Shown: positions 21,140 through 29,707 of the stretch, one piece after another
How positions within the stretch are numbered: position 1 is the stretch's first letter
Layout of the letters: each line of letters starts with the position of its first letter
Origin: Chara braunii
Taxonomy: Eukaryota > Streptophyta > Charophyceae > Charales > Characeae
Length of the DNA stretch: 38,986 bases
Direction of reading: 5' to 3'
Assembly: GCA_003427395.1 (NCBI GenBank)
Contig: BFEA01000047.1
Location: forward strand, 3,679,554-3,718,539
Made by a program: the position numbers and the translations under genes
Notes under the pieces: model-generated
The model's input: the letters and a program-made list of their open reading frames with translations, nothing else
Databases searched by the model: none
What the model was told of the DNA's origin: nothing

Positions 21140-21862
21140 CTATTCGCGAAGGAGGCGAGTGCGCAAGATGCGGTATTGGGGAACACACAACAAGTCCTTG
21201 CCTCGCGTATGGAGAAGCAAGTAGCCGTCGACAATGCGATAATTGCTTGCCGACGGGTGATCCGATGATAAGTCCGCATAGAGCGTGGAGAATCCCGGAT
21301 CGGACTTGTAGCCGTTTACGAAATGTTGTTGCAGGTCCTCATCGAGGTCGAATGTGGAGCGCACCAAGGCGCAAAGATCAGGTCTTCGTGAGAGGGCATC
21401 CGCTGCCTTGTTCGAGGGGCCCAGAATATGCTTGGAGGTCAAGTCGAACTGGTCAATGAAATACATCCAACGACCGATCGTGCTGCTCACCGTGTCTTGC
21501 GTCTTGTAATAAGTCAACGGATTGTGATTCGTTGCCCACGTGAAACACTGACACCTGAGGAGAAAGTGACGCCAACGCTCAAGTACGGTGACAAAAGCTA
21601 GCAGCTCCTTTTTCCTCGCATCATCAAGAGAATTGACGGGCGGCACCTTTTGGCTGAAGTACTCAACCGGATGCCAGTTTGTGTCATCATGTTGTTCCAA
21701 AACCGCGCCAATGTCGTCACCGGAAGCATCCGTAGTCACTTTGGTTGGCAAGGTCGGGTCATAGATGCTTAAGACGGGAGCTTGAAGCAAAGTCGTCTTC
21801 AGCGCATGGAACGCGTGTCGGGCTTCGGCGTTGAACTCGAAGGGCACCAAGGGGGACTGAAG
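21140..21862 (-). pseudogene. pol: RNase H of element 2 with a mutated catalytic position
   Basis: The frame from 21862 to 21140 holds the connection and RNase H: TTDASGDDIGAV (Asp at 21728-21730), KKELLAF (Glu, about 21610), then ATNHNPLTY where family members have TDH (Asn at 21527-21529), and KAADALSRRP (Asp, about 21390). The Asp-to-Asn change removes a metal ligand, so removal of the RNA strand would probably fail. Two stops bound the piece: TGA at 21863-21865 on the RT side and TAG at 21138-21140 on the integrase side, both in frame with intact protein beyond them. Confidence 0.9.
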
Positions 21863-21865
21863 TCA

Positions 21866-22900
21866 CGACAATGGTGCAGCGATCCGTTGGAAGCTCTTAA
21901 CGAAGCGCATGTAGTATGATGCTAAGCCAAGAAAGGAGCGGACGTCGGTAGTACACGCGAGGTCCGACCAATCTTGAATGGCTTGTACTTTGTCCGAGAG
22001 CGAACGAATGCCTTGCGGTGTCACCTAATGGCCCAAATACTCCAGCTCTTGCTGGGCAAACTCGAACTTGTCGCAGTTTGCCTTGTACTTGGCGATACGG
22101 AGCCGCTCCAAAACGGCGTGAAGGTGCTCGAGGTGCTCGTCCAGCGACCGGCTATAAATGAAGATATCGTCAAGGTAGATAAGTACAGTGCGGTCGAGCA
22201 GGTCGCGAAATTCCATTGTCATAGCCACTCGGAAAGTAGCCGGGGCATTGGTGAGACCGAAAGGCATGACAATCCACTCAAAGTGCCCATGCCGCATTTT
22301 GAATGTGGTCTTGTACCGATCTCTTGGCTGGATCTTGATCTGGTGATAGCCGGATTTGAGGTCAAGCTTTGAGAAGTACTTGGCGCCACCTAGTCGCTCG
22401 AGAAGATCATCGATCCGAGGGAGAGGGTCGGTCTTCTTAATCGTTTGTGCGTTAAGTTTTCGATAGTCGATGCACAAACGAAGGTCCTTGTTCTTCTTCC
22501 AAACAAAGAGAACGGGAGCACCGTATGGCGAACGGCTAGGGCGAATCCAGCCCTTGGCCAAGAGGTCGTCTAGTTGTGCCCGAAGCACTTGAAGCTCCTC
22601 TTCGCTCATGCGGTAAATACATCCGCGCGGAGGTACGGTGTCGTCCTCGAGAGTGATCCCGTGGCGTATGGGCCGATTCAGTACAACTCCGGCGGGAGCT
22701 TGGAAGACATCCTCATAGTTGTCCAACAGCTCCATGATACGTGGTTCCGATGTATCCGTCTTGAGCTGGTCAATGGGTGGGCGGGCGTGAAGAAAACAAA
22801 TGCCCATCTCCTCGTTGTCGTGCCGGCTGATGGATTGGCGAATTCTTGCCGCGAAACCCCGTGACAACCAATCGAAGGATGAGGAAGCGAAACCGTACAC
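21866..22900 (-). pseudogene. pol: Reverse transcriptase of element 2
   Basis: A clear Ty3 RT. In order: RHGITLEDDTVPPRG (about 22665), KGWIRPS (about 22555), PVLFVWKK (about 22515), LRLCIDYRKLN (about 22480), FSKLDLKSGYHQI (about 22375), MPFGLTNAPATF (about 22265), and the catalytic YLDD intact at 22166-22177. The thumb ends with YLGH at about 22030, then an in-frame TAG (22025-22027) is followed by VTPQGI and FLGLASYYMRF, so the protein ran on before this point mutation. It joins RNase H after the TGA at 21863-21865. The polymerase domain up to the TAG is uninterrupted. Confidence 0.95.
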
Positions 22901-23765
22901 GGGACTAGTTCGCCACGCCGATCACGAACGTGAACGATGCGTCGATAAAAGTTCACCGGATGGTCGTCGCTTTGCGGCCACGACATGCCTAAGATCATGT
23001 CGAACTTAGTGCCCAAAATGTCGAATGACACGGCCTCTCATGATAGCGGGGCAAAGTACACAAGCACAGAGTCAACGCAGCGGTCAATTGACTTTTGTGT
23101 GTGACCATCAGCCAATGTGACGTGCGTAGGCTGACTTTTCCTTCGAACGCTCGGGCCTAGCCCGGCGCGTGCCATGAAGTCTTGGCTGATGTAGTTGAGA
23201 GACGCTCCACAATCGATCAAGGCAATGCAGGTTGCCTTTCCGATTTGAATGCGGAAGTAGAGGAGCGGTGCGTCGATGTCGACGTACCGTTGTGTTGCGT
23301 GCTCGCGATCGATCTTCGCAACATAGCTACGAAGGTCAACAACTGCTACTCCGCCGTCCGTCGACGAAGGTGGTATTGCAGCGTGCAAGTATTCGTGCAG
23401 TTGTGCCATGAGGGCGTTGCAATGCGGTGTTGGCAAAGAACCGGTGGAGGGAAGAGGCAACCATTGGAAGTCCTCAACCGTCAACGGGTCGAGTACCTTA
23501 AGGCTCGCCCAAGTTGACGGATCCTCCGATAGAAGGGTTGGCGAAGTCACCGGTTCGTTGGCCGACGGCGAAAACACCGCGCATGCGCTTTGATCTTGCA
23601 CGAGGAGAGGCTGGTTCAACGGTGGGACCATCTCGACAGCATAGTTCTCGAAGTCAATCCGAGAACTTGCAACGACCGCGTCATCCCCGAACGTGAGAGA
23701 GACTGCTAGCAAGGCAGCCGAGTCCGGCGGATTGGGAACTGATGTCGCTGCACTTCTCGTGGTGC
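22901..23765 (-). pseudogene. pol: Aspartic protease region of element 2
   Basis: The retropepsin site is ALIDCGASLNYIS with the catalytic Asp at 23212-23214. The segment before it (about 23765-23300) is a low-homology spacer. An in-frame stop at 23038-23040 is followed in the same frame by FDILGTKFDMILGMSW (about 23030-22985), the conserved hydrophobic block of this protease. After about 22910 the protein shifts to the RT frame. So one stop and one frameshift break it. It would process gag-pol. Confidence 0.88.
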
Positions 23766-24126
23766 TCAGTTTCTCGAGCTTGGACGCTTGACATTTTCTT
23801 TGTCCTTGTCGAGGCATGCACTGGTGATGTGCTTGGTGTTGTTGCACCATAAACAGCATCCCCATTTCTGCCTCAACTTGAACATGTCTTCGGTGATACC
23901 GAACTTCGTCCACCGACGCTGGTTTCGCCTTATGTTTTCCCCCTCAGGGTCTTGAGCGTTGCGGTGGTATTGTTGCCGACACATCTTTGTCACTTGATGT
24001 TGAAGCGGCTGCGTGGTCCTCACTAGATCCTTGCTGGATCGCTGCTACTTGCGGCTTCCGCTGACCTTTGCCTTTCTCCACGTAACCGGGCTGTTGTCGG
24101 GCCTCATTGGCCGTGCGCCAGTTACC
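23766..24126 (-). pseudogene. gag: Gag C terminus with zinc knuckle, element 2
   Basis: The C-X2-C-X4-H-X4-C knuckle (CLWCNNTKHITSAC, 23855 down to 23814) lies in a frame different from the main gag and from protease, so frameshifts fall on both sides. Basic residues surround it, as expected of a nucleic-acid-binding nucleocapsid. The linker between the main gag stop (24127) and this frame is Gln/Lys/Ser rich. Confidence 0.85.
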
Positions 24127-25485
24127 TTATACGAGTTCTCTTGCCTTTGAGATCATTGCGTCAAAGGTCTCATACTGAAATTCGCTGCCAAGGGCAGCTA
24201 TCAAACCGTCGCAAGATCGGGCGAAGAACTCAGCCCGGATTGCGTCGAACGACAAGTTTAACTCCGGGGTGGCGACGAGACTTCGCCACTCCGTCAGCCA
24301 TTCCCGTGATGGTTGTTGGCTTTGAAAGATGCGGAAGATCTTGTTTAAGGCTTGACGTTTGTCGTTGTTGACCATGAACCGGGTCTTCCACTTCTTCTCG
24401 AATTCCTCCCACGTGACCTTGGTGTGGAGGGTGGCAATGGTGCACTCCAACGTGACGGTCATGTGAATCATGAAAGCTTGCGCCCCGCCAATGAGTTGGA
24501 GGTAGAGTGCGTCAAGCCGCCGTTCGGGTAGGACGTGATGTACGCCTGTCTCCACGTTGAATGCCATCCACCACTGAAGCGGATCGGTCTTGTGGTAATC
24601 GTCGAACTTCTCAATCTTGAAGTTCGGCATCTTCCATTCCTTGAGGACGGCGGCCGTTCGTTGCTGAACACGGTCGCTGAGCGTCTGCAGCTGATTGCTA
24701 ACTGTCGATGCTTCAGCAAACTTGCTGATGTCGCCAAGGGATGCTACCACGTGGTTGATCCGCTCCTCGAGTTGCTTGGCTTGGGCAGCCAAAGCTGGGC
24801 TGCAGTCTGCCACTGCACTGCCCGTCGACTCGACCGCGGATAGTCACGCCAACCCTGTGCTGACAGTGGTCTGCAGCTGGTCGTTGATGGTCTGCTGCTG
24901 GCTGTTGGCGGCCTGCAATGTGTTGTTCTCGGCCTGCAATGTCGCGATCTTCAGGTCTATCGACTGGAAAGTTGCTTTGTAGCGGATGAAGATCTGCCGC
25001 ATGGCCAGCAGTTCGTGTTGCTGCCAATTGCACGTGTACAACAGATTCTCCATCAATACTGCTGTGGATTCCTTGTCCCTCTCTTCCTCGATCGGCTCCT
25101 CTTGTTCTTCGGTTGTTTGGAAGTGCTGCCATCGAAGTAGCTTGCGGTACGTGGCTTCGTCTTTTACAAGGTCCATTGTGGCCTGGTAAAGAGCTTGATT
25201 CTAACTTGCCTCGACCTGCTGCTGCTGCAACCGTGCGGCTGCTGCTGCTTCGGCTGCGGCCTGCTGACGTGATGCTTCGGCCTCTTCCAGCTGGCGCTGA
25301 ATTGCCTGCTGGCGGGGGACCTCCTCCTTTTCCCATTTGCGAAGTTCGGCTGCAGCAGTCTCCGTGTAATGTTGGAGACGTTCGAGAAACACGAGTTGTG
25401 ATTCATCTGCCTGCCGGACTGGCATGGGGGGAGTGACCGGCCGCTTGGGGCTGGCCTGCGTACTGACGTCGGCAGTTTCGGCCAT
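24127..25485 (-). pseudogene. gag: Gag capsid region of element 2, two in-frame stops
   Basis: One reading frame runs from ATG 25485 to a stop at 24127, interrupted only by stops at 25201-25203 and 24844-24846. The N-terminal part has a long Gln/Ala/Glu-rich helix, coiled-coil-like, ending in LQQQQVEAS. The middle has a second heptad-like helix (LQAENNTLQAANSQQQ, about 24950-24900). The C-terminal part (24813-24127) is the capsid-like domain with MPNFKIEKFDDYHKTDPLQW and the WEEFEKKWKTRF block typical of gypsy gag. An upstream ATG in the same frame at 25587 would add a basic extension. The three parts make up about 450 codons, a usual gag length. Confidence 0.88.
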
Positions 25486-25614
25486 GGTCGTGCGTCGTCT
25501 GCGCGGGATCCGAGGTGTCTTGGGTCCTTGTTGGGGCTTGGTTCCTGCGGATCCGCGCTCAGCAAGCCGTTGAGTGCGGCGCATCACGTAGTCCTGGCTT
25601 CGTTGCTGCTGACG

Positions 25615-25750
25615 TGTCACTGCTGAGGTGGCACTGCTGAGGTGGCACACTGACGATTTGGCAATCTGTTGTCGTGGCACGGTGAGGTGGCACGCTGCTG
25701 ATGTGGCATTCTGCTCTCGTGGCACGCTGCTGATGTGGCACAATGCTGAC
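25615..25750 (-). repeat. Tandem TGCCAC-TCAGC repeats in the gag leader
   Basis: On the minus strand five to six variants of TGCCACATCAGCAGCG or TGCCACGAGAGC follow each other with a spacing of about 20-30 bases, just upstream of gag of element 2. A related pair (TGCCACCTCAGC, TGCCACATCAGC) occurs at 24-55 on the plus strand. Confidence 0.7.
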
Positions 25751-26477
25751 GTGGCCGGAGACTGAAGTTCGCAGTACCGAGAGGAGGAGAGAGAAGGTAG
25801 GGGTGGGAAGAAGGGAAAGGAGGCAAACAATGCACAGACAGTCCCTTTCTTCCCTGATCTCGAACTTGACACTAGTCAAAAAAAAAATTCCACCCCCCCC
25901 AAAAAAATTGAATTTTGAAAAATTAAATATTAAATATTCAATTATTATTCAATTAAGTAAATTTAATCAGGCAAAATACGAGTTAATTACATAAAATTTT
26001 AAATTTGGCAAAAATTAAATATTTTATTATTTAATTTTAAAAAAAAATACTTAAATTTGCAAAAATAAAATTGAATAAAGTTTAAACAAGATTAAACATT
26101 TAATCAGAATATTTAACAATTTCATTTAATCAGGAGAATTTAGCATCCTTACGAGGGCATGAGGTAAGTAGAAGATCAATGGTGGCAGGAAGATACACAA
26201 CTTGCTGTAAAGATTCAAACTTTAATCGCAATAAAAGATGCGCTTTGCAAAAAGTGGAAGTTCTGTGAAGTTGCAGTTTGAATGTGGCCGTGCTCAGGCC
26301 CGATCTGCCTTAATTGGCACTGTGCCTGGCTGGCACTTACTTCCCATAGGCTTGATAGGTCGTTAGATTAGGTTAGGACTAACCCTAATTAGCGCAAATG
26401 AGGTTAATCGTGATTAGCGATTTCCTAACTGTGAGCAGTGCAAGGAACCCAACTGTTCATCACTTGCTGGAGTGCAA

Positions 26478-26827
26478 CAGATCACATGCATATACACAGA
26501 TTTTCACAGACTCGATGTCTCACACAAAGCCCAATAGAAGATGAATGAGAGCCAGGAAGCTCAACTCAAATATCATAACCAGATTAGGAGAGGAAATCGT
26601 GAGTCCAAAAATGTAAAGTGCCGAACAGAGTTACAAGTACTCTTCAATCAATCAGATCACATGCATAAACACAGATTTTCACAGATTCGATGTCTCACAC
26701 AAAGCCCAATAAAAGATGAATGAGAGCCAGGAAGCTAAACTCAAATATCATAACCAGATTAGGAGAGGAAATCGTGAGTCCAAAAATGTAAAGCGCCGAA
26801 CAGAGTTACAAGTAGTCTTCAATCAAT
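26478..26827. repeat. Tandem duplication, 175-bp period
   Basis: Copies 26478-26652 and 26653-26827 both begin CAGATCACATGCAT and end TCTTCAATCAAT, with fewer than ten differences, which suggests recent origin. Confidence 0.95.
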
Positions 26828-27061
26828 CACGAGTTCCAAGCCTGGCGTTCTTCAGCGCCAGCCGCCAATCGTCAACAACAGCGCTCAACAGGTAATTATC
26901 ACCATAGCTCTCTCCTCCCCCTCTCTCATCTGCTTTCTTCTCTCTCTCCCTCTATGTCTTTAGTCCTGGTTTACTCACACTCTCCACGCAAGCACACTCC
27001 CTATCACACGAGGATCTACTCTGAATACTACTCACTGGTGTCTCCTACTGACTATTCCCAC

Positions 27062-27154
27062 TAATATACTAACTAGCGCTGGCGCAGCTATGGCTGCCTT
27101 CTATCCAGCCAGCGCTCACTTCTTCTTTCACACATAGCGCTGCTCTTCAGCTCA
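27062..27154. repeat. 93-bp repeat, left of gap
   Basis: Identical to 27440-27532 (both start TAATATACTAACTAGCGCTG and end TCTTCAGCTCA). The copy right of the gap continues with GCGCTGCTCACACAC. Confidence 0.97.
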
Positions 27155-27439
27155 NNNNNNNNNNNNNNNNNNNNNNNNNNNNNNNNNNNNNNNNNNNNNN
27201 NNNNNNNNNNNNNNNNNNNNNNNNNNNNNNNNNNNNNNNNNNNNNNNNNNNNNNNNNNNNNNNNNNNNNNNNNNNNNNNNNNNNNNNNNNNNNNNNNNNN
27301 NNNNNNNNNNNNNNNNNNNNNNNNNNNNNNNNNNNNNNNNNNNNNNNNNNNNNNNNNNNNNNNNNNNNNNNNNNNNNNNNNNNNNNNNNNNNNNNNNNNN
27401 NNNNNNNNNNNNNNNNNNNNNNNNNNNNNNNNNNNNNNN
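27155..27439. other. Assembly gap, 285 N
   Basis: Unresolved bases flanked by identical 93-bp sequences. Either a tandem repeat collapsed here, or two contig ends overlap and the gap has no real content. Confidence 1.
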
Positions 27440-27532
27440 TAATATACTAACTAGCGCTGGCGCAGCTATGGCTGCCTTCTATCCAGCCAGCGCTCACTTC
27501 TTCTTTCACACATAGCGCTGCTCTTCAGCTCA
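27440..27532. repeat. 93-bp repeat, right of gap
   Basis: Exact copy of 27062-27154. It lies in the leader of element 2. Confidence 0.97.
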
Positions 27533-28208
27533 GCGCTGCTCACACACAACTAGCGCACTAGTGCCACGGCACTTCCACACTTCATGCGAGATGAGCATCT
27601 GTCCAAATGGGAGGCTGGCCAGTCTTTTATAGTGCTGGACTGGCCTGGCGCGGCCTGCATTCAGTCTCAAGTGTCTGGGACTCCTGCCCAGTTCCTGTTG
27701 CTGCAAAGTGTATGTCCCAGTATCTTTTCCCATGCTCTGCTGCTGCTTTGGGCCATCGGGCCTGTCTTTTGGACTCCTGGTCTGAATCAGGATTGACTCG
27801 TGGGATTATGACTGGACTGGGATTGTGGCCTTTGACTCATTGCCGAACAGACATGACTTTCCATGAGGAGACATGACCCTAACTCAGTCTTGAAAAATGT
27901 GTCCAATACCTGTTCGTGCAGGACCTGTTGGTGACTGTTCAAAACAACTTTTCATTTCATTATGGATGCGACATTTGCCTCAGGAACCTTGTCGTTTGGG
28001 TTGCTGCTCGTGAATTTAAGTTCTGGCCGACAGGGCCCCTCGCTGTTGGGGCATTCATCTGGGTTTAAATTCGTAAAGGCCCTTTTAGCAGCATGGAGAA
28101 AGCCGCCAAACCTAAAATTAGGATTCAAACGACCTAATTAACTATGTAAGTAGAAGAAAAGAGAAAATTTGCAACTTGCGATTTAATGATAACAGAGTAC
28201 AGGTTTAT

Positions 28209-28350
28209 CAATCGATCGCTCAATCAATCGCTCAATCAATCGCTCAATACTCACTCACTCGCTCACTCCCTCACTCACTCACTCACTCACTCACTCACTC
28301 ACTCACTCACTCACTCACTCACTCACTCACTCACTCACTCGATCGATCGA
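28209..28350. repeat. Compound microsatellite: CAATCAATCGCT and (CACT)n
   Basis: Three units of a 12-base repeat at about 28209-28247 lead into about 23 units of CACT/ACTC at 28249-28340, closed by GATCGATCGA. It lies only 20 bases from the primer site of element 2. Confidence 0.95.
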
Positions 28351-28370
28351 GAGTCATCCAATGCTGGTCT

Positions 28371-28383
28371 GCTCCGATACCAA
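28371..28383 (-). other. Primer-binding site of element 2
   Basis: On the minus strand TTGGTATCGGAGC lies two bases after the end of the 5' LTR. It matches the complement of the initiator methionine tRNA 3' end (TGGTATCAGAGC) with one mismatch. Confidence 0.88.
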
Positions 28384-28385
28384 AC

Positions 28386-29586
28386 TGTTGCATTCTCGTG
28401 AAACACAGTCATAAGTATGGCGCAGATTCCCAGAACCGACCAGATAATACAGAGTTAATACAGATACAGATACAGCGGAAGACTTGAGATACATGGATTG
28501 ACTCAGACCTGACTCAGACTGTGATGAAAAACTCACAAACATACATCGGTGGTGTGAAAGCCCTGGCCTTGGACACAGAAGAAAAGGCCAGGGTCTGAGA
28601 TCATACATGGACGAATGGAGGGAGAGGAGAGACGAAGGAGGAGGAGAGGGACGTTGACATCAACACCATGAATCCAGAAATAGTATCTCGAAAGTCATAA
28701 GTAACGCAAATCCAAAATGTCGTGGAAACAGACTCTCACGGTGTCACAGATGTCGATCTCCCAATATCAAGATACATCTCCAGAAGTAGATGAAGTCGGA
28801 TCCCGGAAGTAGTCCTCAACCAATGTCTCAATGTTACTATCTCAACTGTCATCAGAACTCGTAACCATCCTCCATAGTCGTAGTAGTCCAGTAGGAGCGA
28901 CCCGAGAGTAGACTGAGACTCAGCGAGTAGGAAGAGAGCGAGCGAGAGAGGGAGAGAGAGAGCGAAAGCAGAGGAGGAGGAAGAGGGAGGAAAGGCGGGC
29001 CTTTTCTCCCCGCCTTTCCTCCCTGGTACCTGACGGTGCAGCGATGGCGCTGCAGGGCTGGGTGCTGGGCCGCGGGCTGGGCCAGAGGGCCGGCGCTGCT
29101 CCTGCTTGCTGCGTTAGCTCGCTGCTGCGCTGTTCCTCCGTGCTGCTGCGCTAATCTCTCCAACGCTAAAACACTGCGCTAATCTTGTAGACTAACTCGT
29201 AACCTAACCTCCAGACTGACTGTCGACCAACCTACCGACTGAGGCTGGTACCCAGCTGATATAGTACTGGGTCGGCCTCAGTCCTACTGAGGGCCTTCGG
29301 GTCTGGACCGTTGATCAGGCCCAACAGTTCAGATCCGATTTTGAATCTGAAGAGTGGTGCCTAAACTGCGCCGCCGACCGGTCCTACCGATGGACCGGTA
29401 TCTGGCCTAACTAGCCGTTGGGTCTGGTGGGGTCTAAACAAGGCCTACCGGACCCTGGACTGCACCGACGGTTCCTAGGCCTACCTGGACCTAACTGGGA
29501 CCGTCGTGACCCGGTAACTAGGCCTAAACCATGCCTACTACAGAACCGGGCCCTAACTGGGGCCCGTGTGGTATCAGTATGCCACA
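28386..29586 (-). repeat. 5' LTR of element 2
   Basis: On the minus strand it starts TGTGGCATACTGATACC at 29586 and ends TGCAACA at 28386, so both ends are canonical TG...CA. It is colinear with 18590-19776 with small indels, among them a short duplication near 29000-29025 (GGCGGGCCTTTTCTCCCC). Transcription of the element would start inside; no TATA box is called. Confidence 0.94.
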
Positions 29587-29707
29587 GTGGGCCTCATTTT
29601 GGCTGGCGCCACCAGCCATTTCGGGCCGGTAGTCCCAAGCCTGCCCACCTCCCGTGTTAACCGGCGGGCATTTGTTTTTCAAGCAGGGAAAGGTACTGGT
29701 GGTTTAA
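29587..29707. mobile_element. Right part of the 198-bp MITE-like element
   Basis: It starts with the second GTGGG target duplication (29587-29591) and ends AAAGGTACTGGTGGT-TTAA (29689-29707), the perfect inverse of the left end at 18508-18526. Confidence 0.75.

Larger units (their letters stand above)
25751..28370 (-). other. Very long leader of element 2, probably containing nested or foreign DNA
   Basis: Between primer site and gag lie about 2.6 kb with no sustained frame. Composition changes strongly: 25870-26130 is AT-rich with runs of A and C, 26160-26470 is mixed, 26478-26827 is a tandem duplication, 27062-27532 surrounds a gap, and 28200-28350 is microsatellite. The leader of element 1 is only 0.9 kb. 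I found no LTR pair or clean target duplication to define a nested insertion. Confidence 0.45.
18590..29586 (-). mobile_element. Element 2: complete but decayed Ty3/gypsy chromovirus, minus strand
   Basis: About 11.0 kb, bounded by a 5-bp target duplication GTGGG (18585-18589 and 29587-29591) and two LTRs of 1187 and 1201 bp that are about 95% identical by eye. It has an initiator-methionine-like primer site, gag with zinc knuckle, protease, RT, RNase H, integrase, chromodomain and polypurine tract in the right order. Five or more stops and three or more frameshifts break gag-pol, so it is probably unable to move by itself. The part between primer site and gag is 2.8 kb, unusually long, and may hold nested DNA. 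It inserted into the MITE described at 18508 and 29587. Confidence 0.95.

Noticed and set aside
25486-25872. N-terminal extension of gag of element 2 up to 25872
   Set aside because: The frame is open but covers the TGCCAC tandem repeats and lacks gag-like features. The ATG at 25485, or possibly 25587, fits better.
26164-28195. A possible nested element with terminal repeats at 26164 and 28146
   Set aside because: Only GTAAGTAGAAGA and CAACTTGC are shared, with different spacing. That is too little to claim terminal repeats.
28209-28350. Regulatory array near the primer site
   Set aside because: It is a simple microsatellite; nothing indicates function beyond its position.
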